A stretch of 64,000 bases of DNA from Ricinus communis. Taxonomy: Eukaryota > Streptophyta > Magnoliopsida > Malpighiales > Euphorbiaceae. Each line of letters begins with the position of its first letter. Position 1 is the first letter of the stretch. Position numbers and translations under genes: made by a program. This document shows, in pieces, positions 24,781-35,748 of the stretch. The stretch is from NCBI RefSeq assembly GCF_019578655.1, contig NC_063263.1, positions 13,081,001 to 13,145,000 of the forward strand. The letters run 5' to 3'. The notes beneath the pieces are model-generated. The model had not been told where the DNA came from, did not search any database, and saw only the letters and a program-made list of their open reading frames with translations.

Positions 24781-27060
24781 AAACATGGCATTAATTGCAT
24801 AGGTCATTTGTCTTTTTTTTCTTTTATTGTACATGGCAGTTCAAAGTAGGAAAAAGAATGTCTCTCATCTTGGCAAAAGTGAAGAGGGTAGAGGCTTGTT
24901 ATAGGTGCTGAATTTGAGGAATTGGATCACAAAATCTCATTGTTAATTTCTGAAAAAAGGAAATGAGATCCCCATGTGTATCTTCAAATTTGATTAAAGG
25001 AAATATGAAAATTTCCATTTTCTTTTCAGAATTACCTTCTCTCAAACAATTGGAAGGCATGTGATGTGCATAAAGAATTGATAGAGACATCCAACTTCAG
25101 CAGAACATATATGGCCATTAAAAGGGGATTGCTTTTCTTTTTCTTGTTTATGTCATTATTCAACTTAGAGACTGGAAAGAAAAACACTGAATGTTTCACT
25201 CTAATTTGTATTAATTCTTGTTAAATTATTTTACTAAACAATAAAAATAAACATAAAAATCTCAAAATATTAAAATTGATTTTATAACAATATTATATGC
25301 TACGATGAATTGATAGATATATCTCCCAAACTAACATCACTTGAAGGGGTAAAAAGAAAAAAAGGAAACAGTGGGAGTGAGATGAGACCCACTGCTAAGG
25401 CAGAGTAGCTTAATCCGTGAGGATATATAATATTGGAGGGAACGAGTTTCCATAAGAAAGCTTCAACAGTTGGTTAGACATTGATATCATCATCATCATC
25501 ATCATACCAACCGTTAATTTAAAGTTCAATAATGGAGCTATATACGTACCAACCTAATTTACTGCTTTCATGCCCTCCGGCAACCCTATGCGACAGCAAT
25601 CTTGCCATTTTCATTATTAGCTTCACTTTCTGGTGGTGCTTACATTTATTTTGTAATGTAATGACACGTGTATGGATAAAATATAGCTTAATTATTTCGA
25701 CATATTTTGGTACTACTCTTTTAATGTGTAGGGTCTTCTTTAAGGTAAGAACAAATATTAATTAATAAACTCAATTTATACATTTCCAAAAATATTTTTT
25801 TATTTTTTTTCTCTTAACTATTGAAAAGATTATTGGATTAAAGGGCCCCAAGACCTGAAAGAGGTATATGGATAATGTCATTACAAAAGCAGAAGTCACC
25901 CTTAAGTAAACTAAACAGGCCGAAGACCCACAAAGTATATCCAATAGAAGGGTTTAAAGACAAAGGGACAAAGCCCAATAACCTGGGCTTAAAGTCTAAA
26001 GAGAAATTGGCTCTAACGCCTACAGTCATTGAAAGAAATAGCAAATTGGTCCCTAAAAGAAACCTATATACCCACCAACATCCTTCTTCTTCCTCGAGAG
26101 CTTCACTAACATGGAGAACTAATAAACCACACCCAACTCCTTCTTTAGCACCCAACCAACCAAGAACCTCCAGATTGCAAGCCAAATCAACCAAAGAGCA
26201 AGGATAATACAATATAGTACAAAGCGAATAGTGACGATGGAAAAAACCTAATGCTCTTTTAAAGGCTTGATCACCATCCGTTTTTTGGCTTTAAAAAAAT
26301 ATATTAGTTATAACCGATCTTGATAAAATTGTCTGTATCTTCTTTCAATCTTAGCTCCAACAACTTTTTCTCTATCTCACCCACATTCGTCAAGAAATGA
26401 ACTTTCCATAGAGTTCTAATAGGTTCAAAAGGCATACCAAACTGTACTTCCAGGTCTAGCATAAGATAATATCCCTGCAACAAAAGATAAAAAAACACAA
26501 TAGCAAAATGTCAATCTAAAGGCACTATCCAACTTATTAAAATCAAAAAAGAAAAAAACATGAGCAAATACAAAAGAAGATAGCGGAAATAGCCACTAGT
26601 GTAGCTACAAGTGGAAAAAGGACTCTTCATTACTTTTATTTCATTTTTATTTCCATAAGCATTAATTATTTTAATTATTTTTAGCAATAGAAAAATAAAA
26701 ATAAAATTTAACTTTATAATTTAATTTCTTAAAAAAAGTTATTACAGTTGTTTTAATGACATTTTAATATTAAGAAAATTTCATCATTAGCAATTTATAT
26801 TTAATTCATTTACCACCAATATTTTATTAAATGAAGTAATGATAATACCAAAATAATACAAAAGATGAGGAAGAAAGCTAAACTCTATGCTTCAAAACAA
26901 AGAGTAACACAAAGAAGTACTTACTGATAGTAATGTCCAAGGCCTACGCCAAGAAACATAAATCCCAAAGCAAAAACACAACATGAAGATTAAAAGAAAA
27001 CAATGGATAAAACGAAGATAATAACTACAAAATAAACATGAAAAGAACTTGATAGATTAA
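24781..27060. other. Intergenic region between the GH9 and HyPRP genes
   Basis: No complete gene was recognised. It contains an ATC tract (about 25,486-25,504) and AT-rich stretches. A moderately GC-rich block at about 25,840-26,210 is open in both directions and unlike any family I know. A possible isolated minus-strand exon lies at 26,304-26,475 and is listed separately. Confidence 0.45.
26304..26475 (-). other. Possible orphan exon or gene relic
   Basis: On the minus strand a good acceptor (TTTTGTTGCAG) at about 26,476 opens a 57-codon frame (GYYLMLDLEVQFGMPFEP ... IEKKLLELRLKEDTDNF) that ends in a stop. Amino-acid use looks protein-like, with an amphipathic, charged C-terminal part. No upstream exon and no family were recognised. 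It could be the last exon of a decayed gene or of a transposon-captured gene, or simply chance. Confidence 0.25.
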
Positions 27061-27381
27061 TCAAGGACATGTGAATTCTTCAGGAACTTCCTTCCCGCAG
27101 TTGTTGAGCAACAAGTTCACATCAAGAGGAACATTAAGGTGAATGCCTAATGCATTAACTCTTATGGCAGCGCACAGGCAAAGAGCAGCTTCAGCAGCAG
27201 CAAGATTACCAAGAAGATTGCAGCAAGGTGTATCTGGTGGGATGGAAACAAGCCCCAACAGGTCGGCACAAACCTTCAGCTTTGGAGCACCAACAGGGCA
27301 GCTAGTGGAACTAACCAAACTGAAGAAAAGGAGGTTCAGGGAAAGAAGCAACGCCATTGAGGCTTCACTTCTCGATGCCAT
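27061..27381 (-). CDS. Secreted eight-cysteine protein, HyPRP/lipid-transfer-like (DC2.15 type)
   Basis: Small secreted protein of the hydrophobic-seed/LTP-2-like domain family that includes carrot DC2.15 and Arabidopsis EARLI1. One exon, 106 residues. Residues about 1-26 are a signal peptide (MASRSEASMALLLSLNLLFF). The rest is the eight-cysteine domain in the correct order C..C..CC..CxC..C..C: SCP, KVCAD, TPCCNLL, LCLCAAI, NNCGK, FTCP. Hydrophobic segments LLGLVSI and LNVPLDVNLLLNNC match the family. The proline- or glycine-rich spacer between signal peptide and domain is nearly absent, so this is a short spacer-less member. Likely sits in the wall or apoplast and binds lipids (family knowledge). 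A TATA box lies about 115 bases upstream. Confidence 0.92.
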   Translation of the reverse strand: MASRSEASMALLLSLNLLFFSLVSSTSCPVGAPKLKVCADLLGLVSIPPDTPCCNLLGNLAAAEAALCLCAAIRVNALGIHLNVPLDVNLLLNNCGKEVPEEFTCP

Positions 27382-27493
27382 TTTTTATTTTTATTTTTAT
27401 TTTATTTTTGTCTACAAACACAGCCTGCAATTCTTGGGTTGTTTGTTGAGATAATAGTTATGCTTTGATGGAAAGGGAGGAATGGAGTAAGGA

Positions 27494-27500
27494 CTTTATA
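27494..27500 (-). promoter_or_regulatory. Probable TATA box of the eight-cysteine gene
   Basis: The minus strand reads TATAAAG, 113 bases before the start codon. This fits a transcription start near 27,465 and a leader of about 85 bases. Confidence 0.55.
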
Positions 27501-28400
27501 CATGAAGATTTAAGCAATTTCTCTTTTTTCTTTTTTCTTTTTTTCCAATGTTCTTGGCACGTCGTGATGGTATCATTAGACCAAATAGTAGAATTATTGG
27601 TCTAATTGGCTAATAAGGGGAGCAAAACTATGGTTCTTCTGGATGTAATAGGATAAGAGATTCTGAGATTCTAGCTTAGTTGGCTAGGATCCCATTCCAA
27701 GTCATCGTGCTATTCCTTACAATTAAATTAAAATAAAATTAGATGTTATTCACATTTTTATATAACATGAGTAAATCGTGCTAATTATAAAAATTAAAAC
27801 AATAAAAATTTTCTAATGATTTATTTTTCTTTTTAAAAAAATAAGATTGGTGTGTAATAATTTAAAATATTTACTCTAGTTTGGTTAAATAATCATTTTT
27901 TGTTGAGCTAGGTTGTAATATGAAATTTAAAAATTAAATTAAGCTTTTTTTATCAATTAAATTCTAGATTGAATATCATTAAAGCTAATAGAGAGATTTT
28001 ATGGTTACATACTTAAGATTTATGAATTGACTATATTTATTGTTGTTGGATGTTTAAAAAACATATTTAAATTTTTTAATTTAATATGTATTATTTTCTA
28101 GATTTTTAATAAATTATTTTCTTTTTATTTTTTTCTTCAATCATTAATGAGAATTAAGAAGCTAAAGAAACAGGATAATAGCAATAAATCTAAGAAACTG
28201 TTTTTAAAAAATACATCAATTCACTTATTTTTTGCAGAATCAGTTTTCAAAATCTGAAAAATCTTAAAAATGAAAATTGAAATCGAAACTTTTTCAATCT
28301 CCATGCCAAGCATACCTTAATTAAACAGTTAACATTAGGAATTAATTATTTATATCACCATAGAATTTTGAAAATCTCAAAACGGCAAGCCGCACGCCTA
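27501..28400. other. AT-rich intergenic DNA
   Basis: About 0.9 kb of AT-rich sequence with no recognisable gene or element, between the divergent upstream sides of the eight-cysteine gene and the acidic-protein gene. Confidence 0.55.
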
Positions 28401-29109
28401 ATACCCCATATCTTCTCTTTTGTCTCCTTAGTCCTGCCCCAATTTTCATATGCAAAAATTAGGGTTCTGCGTTCCGATTACGGTACGTTTCTTTTCTCGT
28501 CTTCTGTATATCTTTTATTAAGTAACTGAGTAGAAATTTTTGAATTACCTTCCGGTTTTTGTTGTTTGCTGCAATTGCCTGTTTTTTGGCCTGTAATTAC
28601 ACTGTAAAGTTTTGATCTTTACAATGCTCTGCAACTTAGGGATAGAATGTACCCGAAAAATATATTTAAAAAAAAGTATTAGGGTGTGTTTGGTGTTTGA
28701 TAAAGTACAAACCCAATATATATGAGCTCTAAATTTGTAGTAGTATTTCTATGTAGTTCTTGCTGTGTTTTTCTCAGCTTAGATTCCCAGAGCTGGGTGT
28801 TTCTTTATCATTGTTTGGAGAACTAAATTATTCTTTTTCTCGCAAAAGGGATTGTTTTATTTTCTGGGTCGAAGGTTGGTATGATATGAAAAAAGAAAAA
28901 AATTATATGCTTAAATGAAAGTTTCGATTTTTTAAATGACATTTCATCGGTCTAAAAGTTTAACGTTATTGGGAAATTTGTGGCAGTAAAGTATTTTGAT
29001 AAATTGCATGTTAATTGAGTATTGGCGTTTCACCTCTTCAGGTTTGATCAGCTATACATAAAGCCGGCTGTTTTCTTTTTACGGACATTGTTTGTACATA
29101 GCTATAGCT
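28401..29109 (+). other. Probable 5' leader with intron of the acidic-protein gene
   Basis: A short G/C-richer segment ends in a donor-like site at about 28,483 (ATTACG|GTACGTTTC). A good acceptor occurs at 29,040-29,041 (CACCTCTTCAG). This suggests a non-coding first exon and a leader intron of about 560 bases before the start codon at 29,110. It rests on splice-like signals only. Confidence 0.45.
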
Positions 29110-29862
29110 ATGGCTTCCAGTGATGATGTGGCTGAAGGCTCTATCTCTTCTGTTCTTATTGCTTCCTTGAAGTCTAACCAGAACGATGATGCTCTTTCAC
29201 CTGAAGAAATAGCATGGGTTGATTCTTGCCTTGTTAAAGATCCAGATACTTCTGACGATGATTGGAGTTCTATGAAAGATGCTTTGTTGGACATCCTTGG
29301 TTTGCAAGCTGAATCTCACAACTCCTTGGCGCCTGAAAGTGATGGCTTGTCTAAAGGAATTGATATTCAGATGCTTTCATCTGCTGAACCTGGAATTGTC
29401 GAGTCCCCTATAAGATCCAGTGACGATGATTCTATTCAAACTGATAAAGAAATGGACGAAAGCAATTATGACTTCCCAGTTAAGGAGGAGTTTGGCATTT
29501 CATTATCAGAACAGTCGCATTGTGATGCCTCAGAAAGTTCTCTGAAAAATGCTTTTCTGCCACATTACAGGGAGAACAACCAAAATGTGGAGGAATCTAT
29601 TGATTCAGGACTTAATTTCAGTTCTTCAACATATGAGACAGAGCCATCAATTCAGGATATATTCAAGGTCTGGGATTTGGGCATTCCATCTGAGGAATAT
29701 GAGTTTATTAAACAGTTGAACAAAGCCCTTTCAGAAAGTTCTGTTGAATTGATGCCTCCAATGACTGATGATTCAGGGGCATGGAAAGAATCGAAAGATG
29801 ATTCAGTTGATGATTTAATTGCTGGCATTGCATACCTGTCTTTGAATCTCCATTCAAAATAG
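29110..29862 (+). CDS. Uncharacterised acidic plant protein, 250 residues
   Basis: I do not recognise a named domain. A single coding exon starts at MASSDDVAEG and encodes 250 residues, strongly acidic and rich in Ser, Asp and Glu, with no signal peptide or membrane span. Two blocks look conserved-like. The N-terminal block (about 25-70) is LSPEEIAWVDSCLVKD followed by DWSSMKDALLDILGLQ. The C-terminal block (about 185-250) contains SIQDIFKVWDLGIPSEEYEF and ends in DDLIAGIAYLSLNLHSK. The middle is low-complexity and probably disordered. The coding nature is supported by an uninterrupted frame of this length in AT-rich DNA, protein-like composition and a plausible leader intron. By gene order it lies between the GH9 and aldolase genes and might correspond to an unnamed gene in the Arabidopsis block (untested). 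Confidence 0.8.
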   Translation: MASSDDVAEGSISSVLIASLKSNQNDDALSPEEIAWVDSCLVKDPDTSDDDWSSMKDALLDILGLQAESHNSLAPESDGLSKGIDIQMLSSAEPGIVESPIRSSDDDSIQTDKEMDESNYDFPVKEEFGISLSEQSHCDASESSLKNAFLPHYRENNQNVEESIDSGLNFSSSTYETEPSIQDIFKVWDLGIPSEEYEFIKQLNKALSESSVELMPPMTDDSGAWKESKDDSVDDLIAGIAYLSLNLHSK

Positions 29863-30763
29863 AAAACATTCTTCAGATTATGATCTTCAAATTTAAGTAC
29901 TTTCTGCTTCTTACTGACTACTAATGAGGCAGTAAAATGTTCTACTGCAAAATGAAGGTGTTCATAGCATGCCATAAATGTGAAAACTGAAATGGAAAAT
30001 TTAATGCCGCTCAACTGTAAATCTGCCTAAGAATTGGCTATACGTTCTTGAAAATGCCAGTATGTGCATCAAGATTTTGTGTAGGGCACATCTCATATGG
30101 ATGTTACTTGAAAATTTATAACAAGATTTTGTAATTCTGTTTCTTTGCATAGAAGATTGAGGAAAGGCCTCTCCATAACTGAAGAATCCCCAGATGTTTT
30201 CACCATAATCATATTCTCAGGACATTAAACCGAGAATGATCATAATGAGGGATCTTAAACCAGGCATCACTGTAGTTGGGCATCTGCCATGCGAATCTCC
30301 GGTTTGGGGGGATCCTAAAATGGGCCCTACCTATGATACACTTGGATATTCTTGAACCAACCAAGTGGAATAGCTGATCTGGCAAGATGTCTGCCGTTGA
30401 CATGGATGCAAAGACTATCAAAATGTAGCAACTGAACCATGGCCAGTAATCAAATGAAACTAAAAAACAAAGAAGCTAGATTAGAGCCTCATATTTACTT
30501 TCCAGAGGAATCTCTCAAAACAAACACTTGTTTTGGACTCAGTACATAGTGAATACGATGCAGTTGTCTGTTCTTCTTGACAAAAAATCTTAGCATTTTA
30601 TGATACTATAATTTCAATTTATTTACGAGGCGAGAATAAAACCATCTATATCAACCACTTATACACCATGTCCAAGTTTGTCATGCTATCATCCACATGG
30701 CAAACTCCCATTGGTCGGCGCACAACAGCCTCAAATGTGACATCTTCTGATGGCACACAAGTT
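29863..30763. other. Intergenic region upstream of the aldolase gene
   Basis: 3' flank of the acidic-protein gene, then the upstream region of the plastid aldolase gene. No separate gene was recognised. Confidence 0.55.
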
Positions 30764-30775
30764 AAATATAAATAC
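30764..30775 (+). promoter_or_regulatory. Probable TATA box of the aldolase gene
   Basis: AAATATAAATAC lies about 165 bases before the start codon and would give a leader of roughly 130-140 bases ending in an A-rich stretch. A GATAAG word follows near 30,825, which resembles an I-box but would fall inside the transcript. Confidence 0.45.
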
Positions 30776-30936
30776 AGCGAGTACATATGCATATGTGGTA
30801 AGGAGGCACTAACTTAAGAGAGGAGATAAGATTATAGACTGTTTGTAAAGCTTTCTACATTCTCATTAGCGGTTATCCTCTCAAGCCAAAAACAAGAAGA
30901 AAAAAAAAAAAACAAACAAACAAAGAAAATAAGAAA

Positions 30937-32832
30937 ATGGCCTCAGCATCACTCCTCAAGTCATCACTAGTCCTTGACAAATCTGAGTTTGTGAAGGGTC
31001 AATCCCTTCGCCAAACTTCTGCCTCCATTGTCCGGTGCAACACCACCGCCTCCTCTGCTCTTACTGTTCGTGCTAGCTCCTATGCTGATGAGCTTGTCAA
31101 GACTGCGGTATGTTCAAACATTCTTTTTTTGTTTTTTTTTTCACTTTTCATTCAGCAACTGTAACTTTAGCTGAATCTGTAGTAACTTGCAACGTATGAT
31201 TGTAAGTTGAAAAATAAGATATGGGCTGTGACCAACTAATAAGTATGAAGAAAGTAGCAATTTCATTTGTTGAGTTATTGTTTTGTTTTTTGGATATAGA
31301 AAACCATTGCATCCCCTGGACGTGGTATTTTGGCTATGGACGAGTCGAATGCTACTTGTGGAAAACGTCTTGCATCAATTGGACTAGAGAACACCGAGGC
31401 TAACCGCCAGGCATACCGTACCCTTCTTGTCTCAGCACCTGACCTTGGCCAATACATTTCTGGTGCTATCCTCTTTGAGGAGACTCTCTACCAATCCACT
31501 GTAGATGGCAAGAAGATGGTTGATGTTCTTACTGAGCAAAACATTGTTCCTGGTATCAAAGTTGACAAGGTAAGCTTCTTATGAAGTGTCCTCTCGCGCA
31601 TTTAGTATATTATACCTGAAATTAATTACGTTATGGTTATCTTAATTCGTATAAAAATATGTCATTACGTATTGCAGAGTCTAAAGTATATTATACCATA
31701 CCATACTGTCTATTAAAGAGGATCGAATTGAGTTACTGACATTATAACATGAACAATGAGAAAACAGGGTTTGGTGCCTCTTCCCGGCTCCAACAATGAA
31801 TCATGGTGCCAAGGTCTTGATGGTCTTGCTTCCCGCACAGCTGCTTACTACGAGCAGGGAGCTCGTTTCGCCAAATGGTACACAATTTAGCTCTTTATAT
31901 GTCACAAAAATATTAAATCAAGATTGAAATTACTTTCTCGTGTAACTCTTTAACAAAACAGTTAATTTCATTGATTAGGCGTACTGTTGTGAGCATTCCA
32001 AATGGCCCATCTGCTCTGGCAGTGAAAGAAGCTGCTTGGGGTCTTGCTCGCTATGCTGCTGTTTCTCAGGTATTAACTAAGCACTAGTCCCAAACTAGAA
32101 AGATATTCTGCTAGATTCTTTTCCCTGATGCCTATTCTAAAGATGTATCGGCTAATTCTGAAAAAATTCTGTTTCTTGAATCATGTAGGACAATGGATTG
32201 GTCCCAATTGTGGAGCCAGAAATCTTGCTTGACGGTGAGCATGGCATTGACAGGACTTTTGAAGTCGCGCAGAAAGTCTGGGCTGAGGTTTTCTTTTACT
32301 TGGCTGAGAACAATGTCATGTTTGAGGGTATCCTCCTCAAGCCCAGCATGGTTACTCCTGGTGCTGAATGCAAGGACAGGGCCACTCCTCAGCAAGTTGC
32401 TGACTACACTCTCAAGCTCCTCAAGAGGAGAATCCCCCCAGCCGTCCCCGGAATCATGGCAAGTTCCTTAATATCGCTGTTCATGTTTACATTTTGAGTC
32501 TGTATTATCATCTTAAAAACATATGCTAATAGCATCATTTTGTTTTCGGGCAGTTTTTATCTGGTGGGCAATCTGAAGTTGAAGCAACTCTTAACCTGAA
32601 CGCCATGAACCAGTCTCCAAACCCATGGCATGTGTCCTTCTCATACGCCAGGGCCCTCCAGAACACTTGCTTAAAGAAGTGGGGTGGCAGACTTGAGAAT
32701 GTTAAGGAGGCTCAGGAGGCATTGCTTATTCGTGCCAAGGCTAACTCACTTGCTCAGCTCGGCAAGTACACTGGCGAGGGAGAATCAGAAGAGGCCAAGC
32801 AAGGAATGTTCGTCAAGGGCTACGTCTACTAA
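30937..32832 (+). CDS. FBA: Plastid fructose-bisphosphate aldolase, class I
   Basis: Reversibly condenses dihydroxyacetone phosphate with glyceraldehyde 3-phosphate (or erythrose 4-phosphate) in the Calvin cycle and plastid glycolysis. Six exons: 30937-31107, 31300-31569, 31768-31877, 31979-32069, 32189-32458, 32554-32832, giving 396 residues, normal for plastid aldolases. Residues 1 to about 46 are a Ser/Thr-rich chloroplast transit peptide ([10 protein letters not shown]...). The mature part starts near [12 protein letters not shown]. Visible family motifs: [18 protein letters not shown], the [11 protein letters not shown] strand, the Schiff-base lysine in [12 protein letters not shown], and the C-terminus FVKGYVY with the terminal tyrosine. 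Intron 5 begins with GC instead of GT (ATG|GCAAGT) and ends in GGGCAG; the frame is correct only with this GC-AG intron. Resembles Arabidopsis FBA1/FBA2. Very secure. Confidence 0.96.
32459..32553 (+). other. GC-AG intron (intron 5 of the aldolase gene)
   Basis: The donor reads ATG|GCAAGTTCC and the acceptor TTTTCGGGCAG|TTTTTA. The exon before ends ...VPGIM and the exon after begins FLSGGQS, which is the uninterrupted family sequence. No GT donor nearby gives the conserved protein. GCAAGT is the standard strong form of the rare GC donor. Confidence 0.9.
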
Positions 32833-33601
32833 GTTATGTTTGAAGCAAATGCTATAGAATGAAAGAGAGCAATCAAAATGCAAGAATTAATTTCTGCGTT
32901 AAAAATGCTTTATAGCCATGGAGACTATTTTTGTTCTTTGTTACATGTACTTTTAGCCACTTAATAAACCTGTTGCTGATGAGATTAGTTAGTGTGTACT
33001 TAATTTGATGCATTCTATACTAAATGCTTCTTCAATCTGTATTATCTTCTTTAATCATAAAACCATACTTCAATAGTGGCGTTGCACGACGGTTAAAAAA
33101 TTTCTTAGATAAACTCATGTCGCAAGTTAAATGGCAATAGATACAACTTCACAGACTAGCAATATATAGCTATGTCACATCAAATTCAACAAAACCACTC
33201 CATTTCAGGATTACGAGGATAGACGAATTCATGTCGTTACATGTGAAGATATTAAGTTAAATGCCCCTCTTATCAGATACCCCATTCTGCTAAAGGTGTA
33301 ACGACTGCTGACATAGTAAACCAACAGAACAATGGCAAAGAGCAATGGACATATAACAAGTTTTGGATAAGGCCATGGTCAAGTGGGAAAAAAAAGTTTT
33401 ATCAATTATGAATAACAATATGGATGAATAGAGGCCATTGTTGATCTCATCAAAGCATTGGCCTCCATTACTTCATTACAGATGCTTTAAAGACCAATTA
33501 TCGACACAAACACCCAAGGGACACCTCAACTAATTGATAAAGTCTCCAGCTAGAATTTAATATACCATTGAGAGACATCGTAGACCGAGGAGAAGAGTGC
33601 A
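32833..33601. other. 3' flank of the aldolase gene and intergenic DNA
   Basis: An AATAAA signal lies near 32,963, about 130 bases after the stop codon, and probably directs polyadenylation. The rest shows no gene. Confidence 0.6.
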
Positions 33602-33990
33602 TCAAAGTGTTGCTAAGCACCTAACAAATCTGGCAATCAAAGCTAATTCAGCAAAAATAAGGTAATGTAGCCACGAGGGGCCATCATCCTCAATCCAAAC
33701 TTGGACACCATCAGCATGTAGAGCAACCTTGGCAAGTCCATGAGCAACCGCATTGCACTTCCTACTACGTACTGCTATGAAGAAACTGACGGACCTGTGC
33801 CATACTTGCGAGTGAGTGTCACTGTCAGCTATAACAAAACCATTTTCATCAAAACAGAGTTGTCATCTTTCACATCCTTAACAACACAAAGAACAAATCC
33901 GACTCATTGATATATAATATCATGCATACCACAATTACCTTCCCGCACTGCAGCCATAAAAACCGAAGAACTGACACTAGAGTGCCAAGA
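33602..33990 (-). pseudogene. Degenerate RNase H domain of a non-LTR (LINE) retrotransposon
   Basis: On the minus strand a frame ending at 33,602 reads RSRKCNAVAHGLAKVAL ... VWIEDDGPSWL, the typical end of the RVT_3-type RNase H domain that follows plant LINE reverse transcriptases (pattern R..N.VAH.LAK.AL...W.ED.P). Upstream, in a different frame, NESDL matches the E/SD metal-binding motif of the same domain, so at least one frameshift is present. No reverse transcriptase, endonuclease or poly(A) tail was seen beside it. It could be an isolated RNase H-like gene fragment rather than a LINE, but it is clearly not functional. Confidence 0.6.
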
Positions 33991-34373
33991 TGATAGGAAC
34001 TTGAGGAGATAACTGTCTTCATGTTTCCGGTTTTCCCTGTTATCTTTCTTAAAGCTCATTTTTTACTTCATTTTTAATTACCCACCACTTGGTCTTTAAT
34101 TTTAGAGAGTTTTTCGCAAGTATCCTAAAATTAATAAAACAATATACAGTGTGGTTGTTTTTTCAGTTTTTTTATTATTATTTTGCAAAGAAACCAAAAC
34201 CATAATTTAAAAAATAAAATTATAAAGATTAAATTTTTAATATTTTAACACAGTAAAAATGAGAAAAGATTTTGAATTTTTTTTAATTATTTTTTCTTAA
34301 TTTTAGACTTGTTACCATTTAATTTATTAGTTAAATAAAATTTAAATGATGGGTTATAAGCCGAAAACATTTG

Positions 34374-34375
<2 letters not shown>

Positions 34376-34441
<66 letters not shown>
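34376..34441. repeat. (AT)n(GT)n microsatellite
   Basis: About 29 AT units followed by four GT units, lying at the left side of the tandem repeat array. Confidence 0.95.
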
Positions 34442-35113
34442 ATTTTTTTGAGATTTTAAATTTTTTAACGCGTGTGTTTAATTTTTATTTGATATGTATA
34501 CTATTTTTAACACATAAAATTCAAGCTTATGTATAATTTTATAATTTTTTCTATTAATTTATTAATTAATAAGTTATATTCTTAATTAAACACCGACTCT
34601 AATCTTAAAAAATAACATATTTATTATATTTAAATATTATGTTAACTAATAAATAGTTTCCCAATCAAATAATAATACTAATTATATCCTAAAAAATAGA
34701 TATTAATTATATTTTAATATTATATTAACTAATAAATTAGTTTTTTAATTAGATAATAATTCTAATTCTAGAAAATAGTATCTTAAATTATATTTTTAAT
34801 ATTATTTTTAATAATAAATTGATTTTCTAACTATATAATAAATTTTTAATCCTAAAAGTAGTAATATCAATTATATTATTAAGTTATATAATACTAAAAT
34901 TAATTAATTAATATTTTTAAAATAATTTTTATATTATCACACTAATAAAATCTTTAAAAAATAAGAATATGTAAATATAGTTTGTTTGCTATTATTTTTA
35001 AAATATTATAAATTAATATTAAATATTAAATATTTTATTAAATTGTATCTATCAATTTAATTTTATAATTAAAATAATAATAATGATCATGCAATAGATG
35101 AGTAAACGACTAG
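34442..35113 (+). repeat. AT-rich tandem repeat, unit 1
   Basis: About 670 bases that align along their whole length with the next unit. It starts with a TAACGCGTGTGTTTAATTTT-like segment, contains TCAAGCTTATGTATAATTTT and repeated TATTAACTAATAAAT words, and ends in ATGATCATGCAATAGATGAG then TAAACGACTAGT. There is no coding capacity. The common CGACTAGT end suggests a defined element boundary. Confidence 0.75.
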
Positions 35114-35748
35114 TATATATTAATTTCTGAAAGCTAATTTTTTTATGTATGCCTAATTTTCGACACATACGATTTTTGTTTTGACATGTGTACTTATTTA
35201 TTTTAACACGATTATTCATTTTTCACACATGGGATTTCAGCTTATGTGCAATTTTATAGTTTTTTATTAATTTATTGACTAATAAGTTACATTCCTAATT
35301 AAATACTGACTCTAATTATAAAAAATAACATATCAATTATATTTTAATATTATATTAACTAATAAATAGTTTTTAATCAGATAATAATATTAATCCTATC
35401 TTAAAAATAACATATCTATTATATTTTAATATTATATTAACTAATAAATTAATTTTTTAATTATACAACAAATTTTTACTCAAACAAATAATATCAATTA
35501 TTCCGATAGTATTAATTTATATAATATTAAAATTAATTAATAAATAATTTTATATTATTGCACTAATAAGATTTTAAAATTTTAAAAAATTAAGAAAAAC
35601 ATTTAAGAATAGATACTTTGCTATTAATTTTTTAAAATATTATAAATTAATATTAAATATTAAAAAAATTATTAAATTATATCTATCAACTTAATTTTAT
35701 AATTAAAATAATAATATCAGTCATGCATTGCACAGGCAAGCGACTAGT
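35114..35748 (+). repeat. AT-rich tandem repeat, unit 2
   Basis: Direct repeat of unit 1. It contains TTTCAGCTTATGTGCAATTTT, the same inner TATTAACTAATAAAT words and the same order of landmarks, and ends GTCATGCATTGCACAGGC then AAGCGACTAGT. The two units share order and spacing but have many substitutions and short indels, so the duplication is old or the two copies inserted separately. Confidence 0.75.

Noticed and set aside
24481..24834. Minus-strand 117-codon frame over the last GH9 exon
   Set aside because: It overlaps strongly conserved GH9 coding sequence on the plus strand and has no motif of its own.
25838..26212. Overlapping frames of 110-124 codons on both strands
   Set aside because: The same bases are open on both strands, neither protein looks like a known family, and the plus-strand version is low in hydrophobic residues. 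Most likely a compositional effect or an old repeat.
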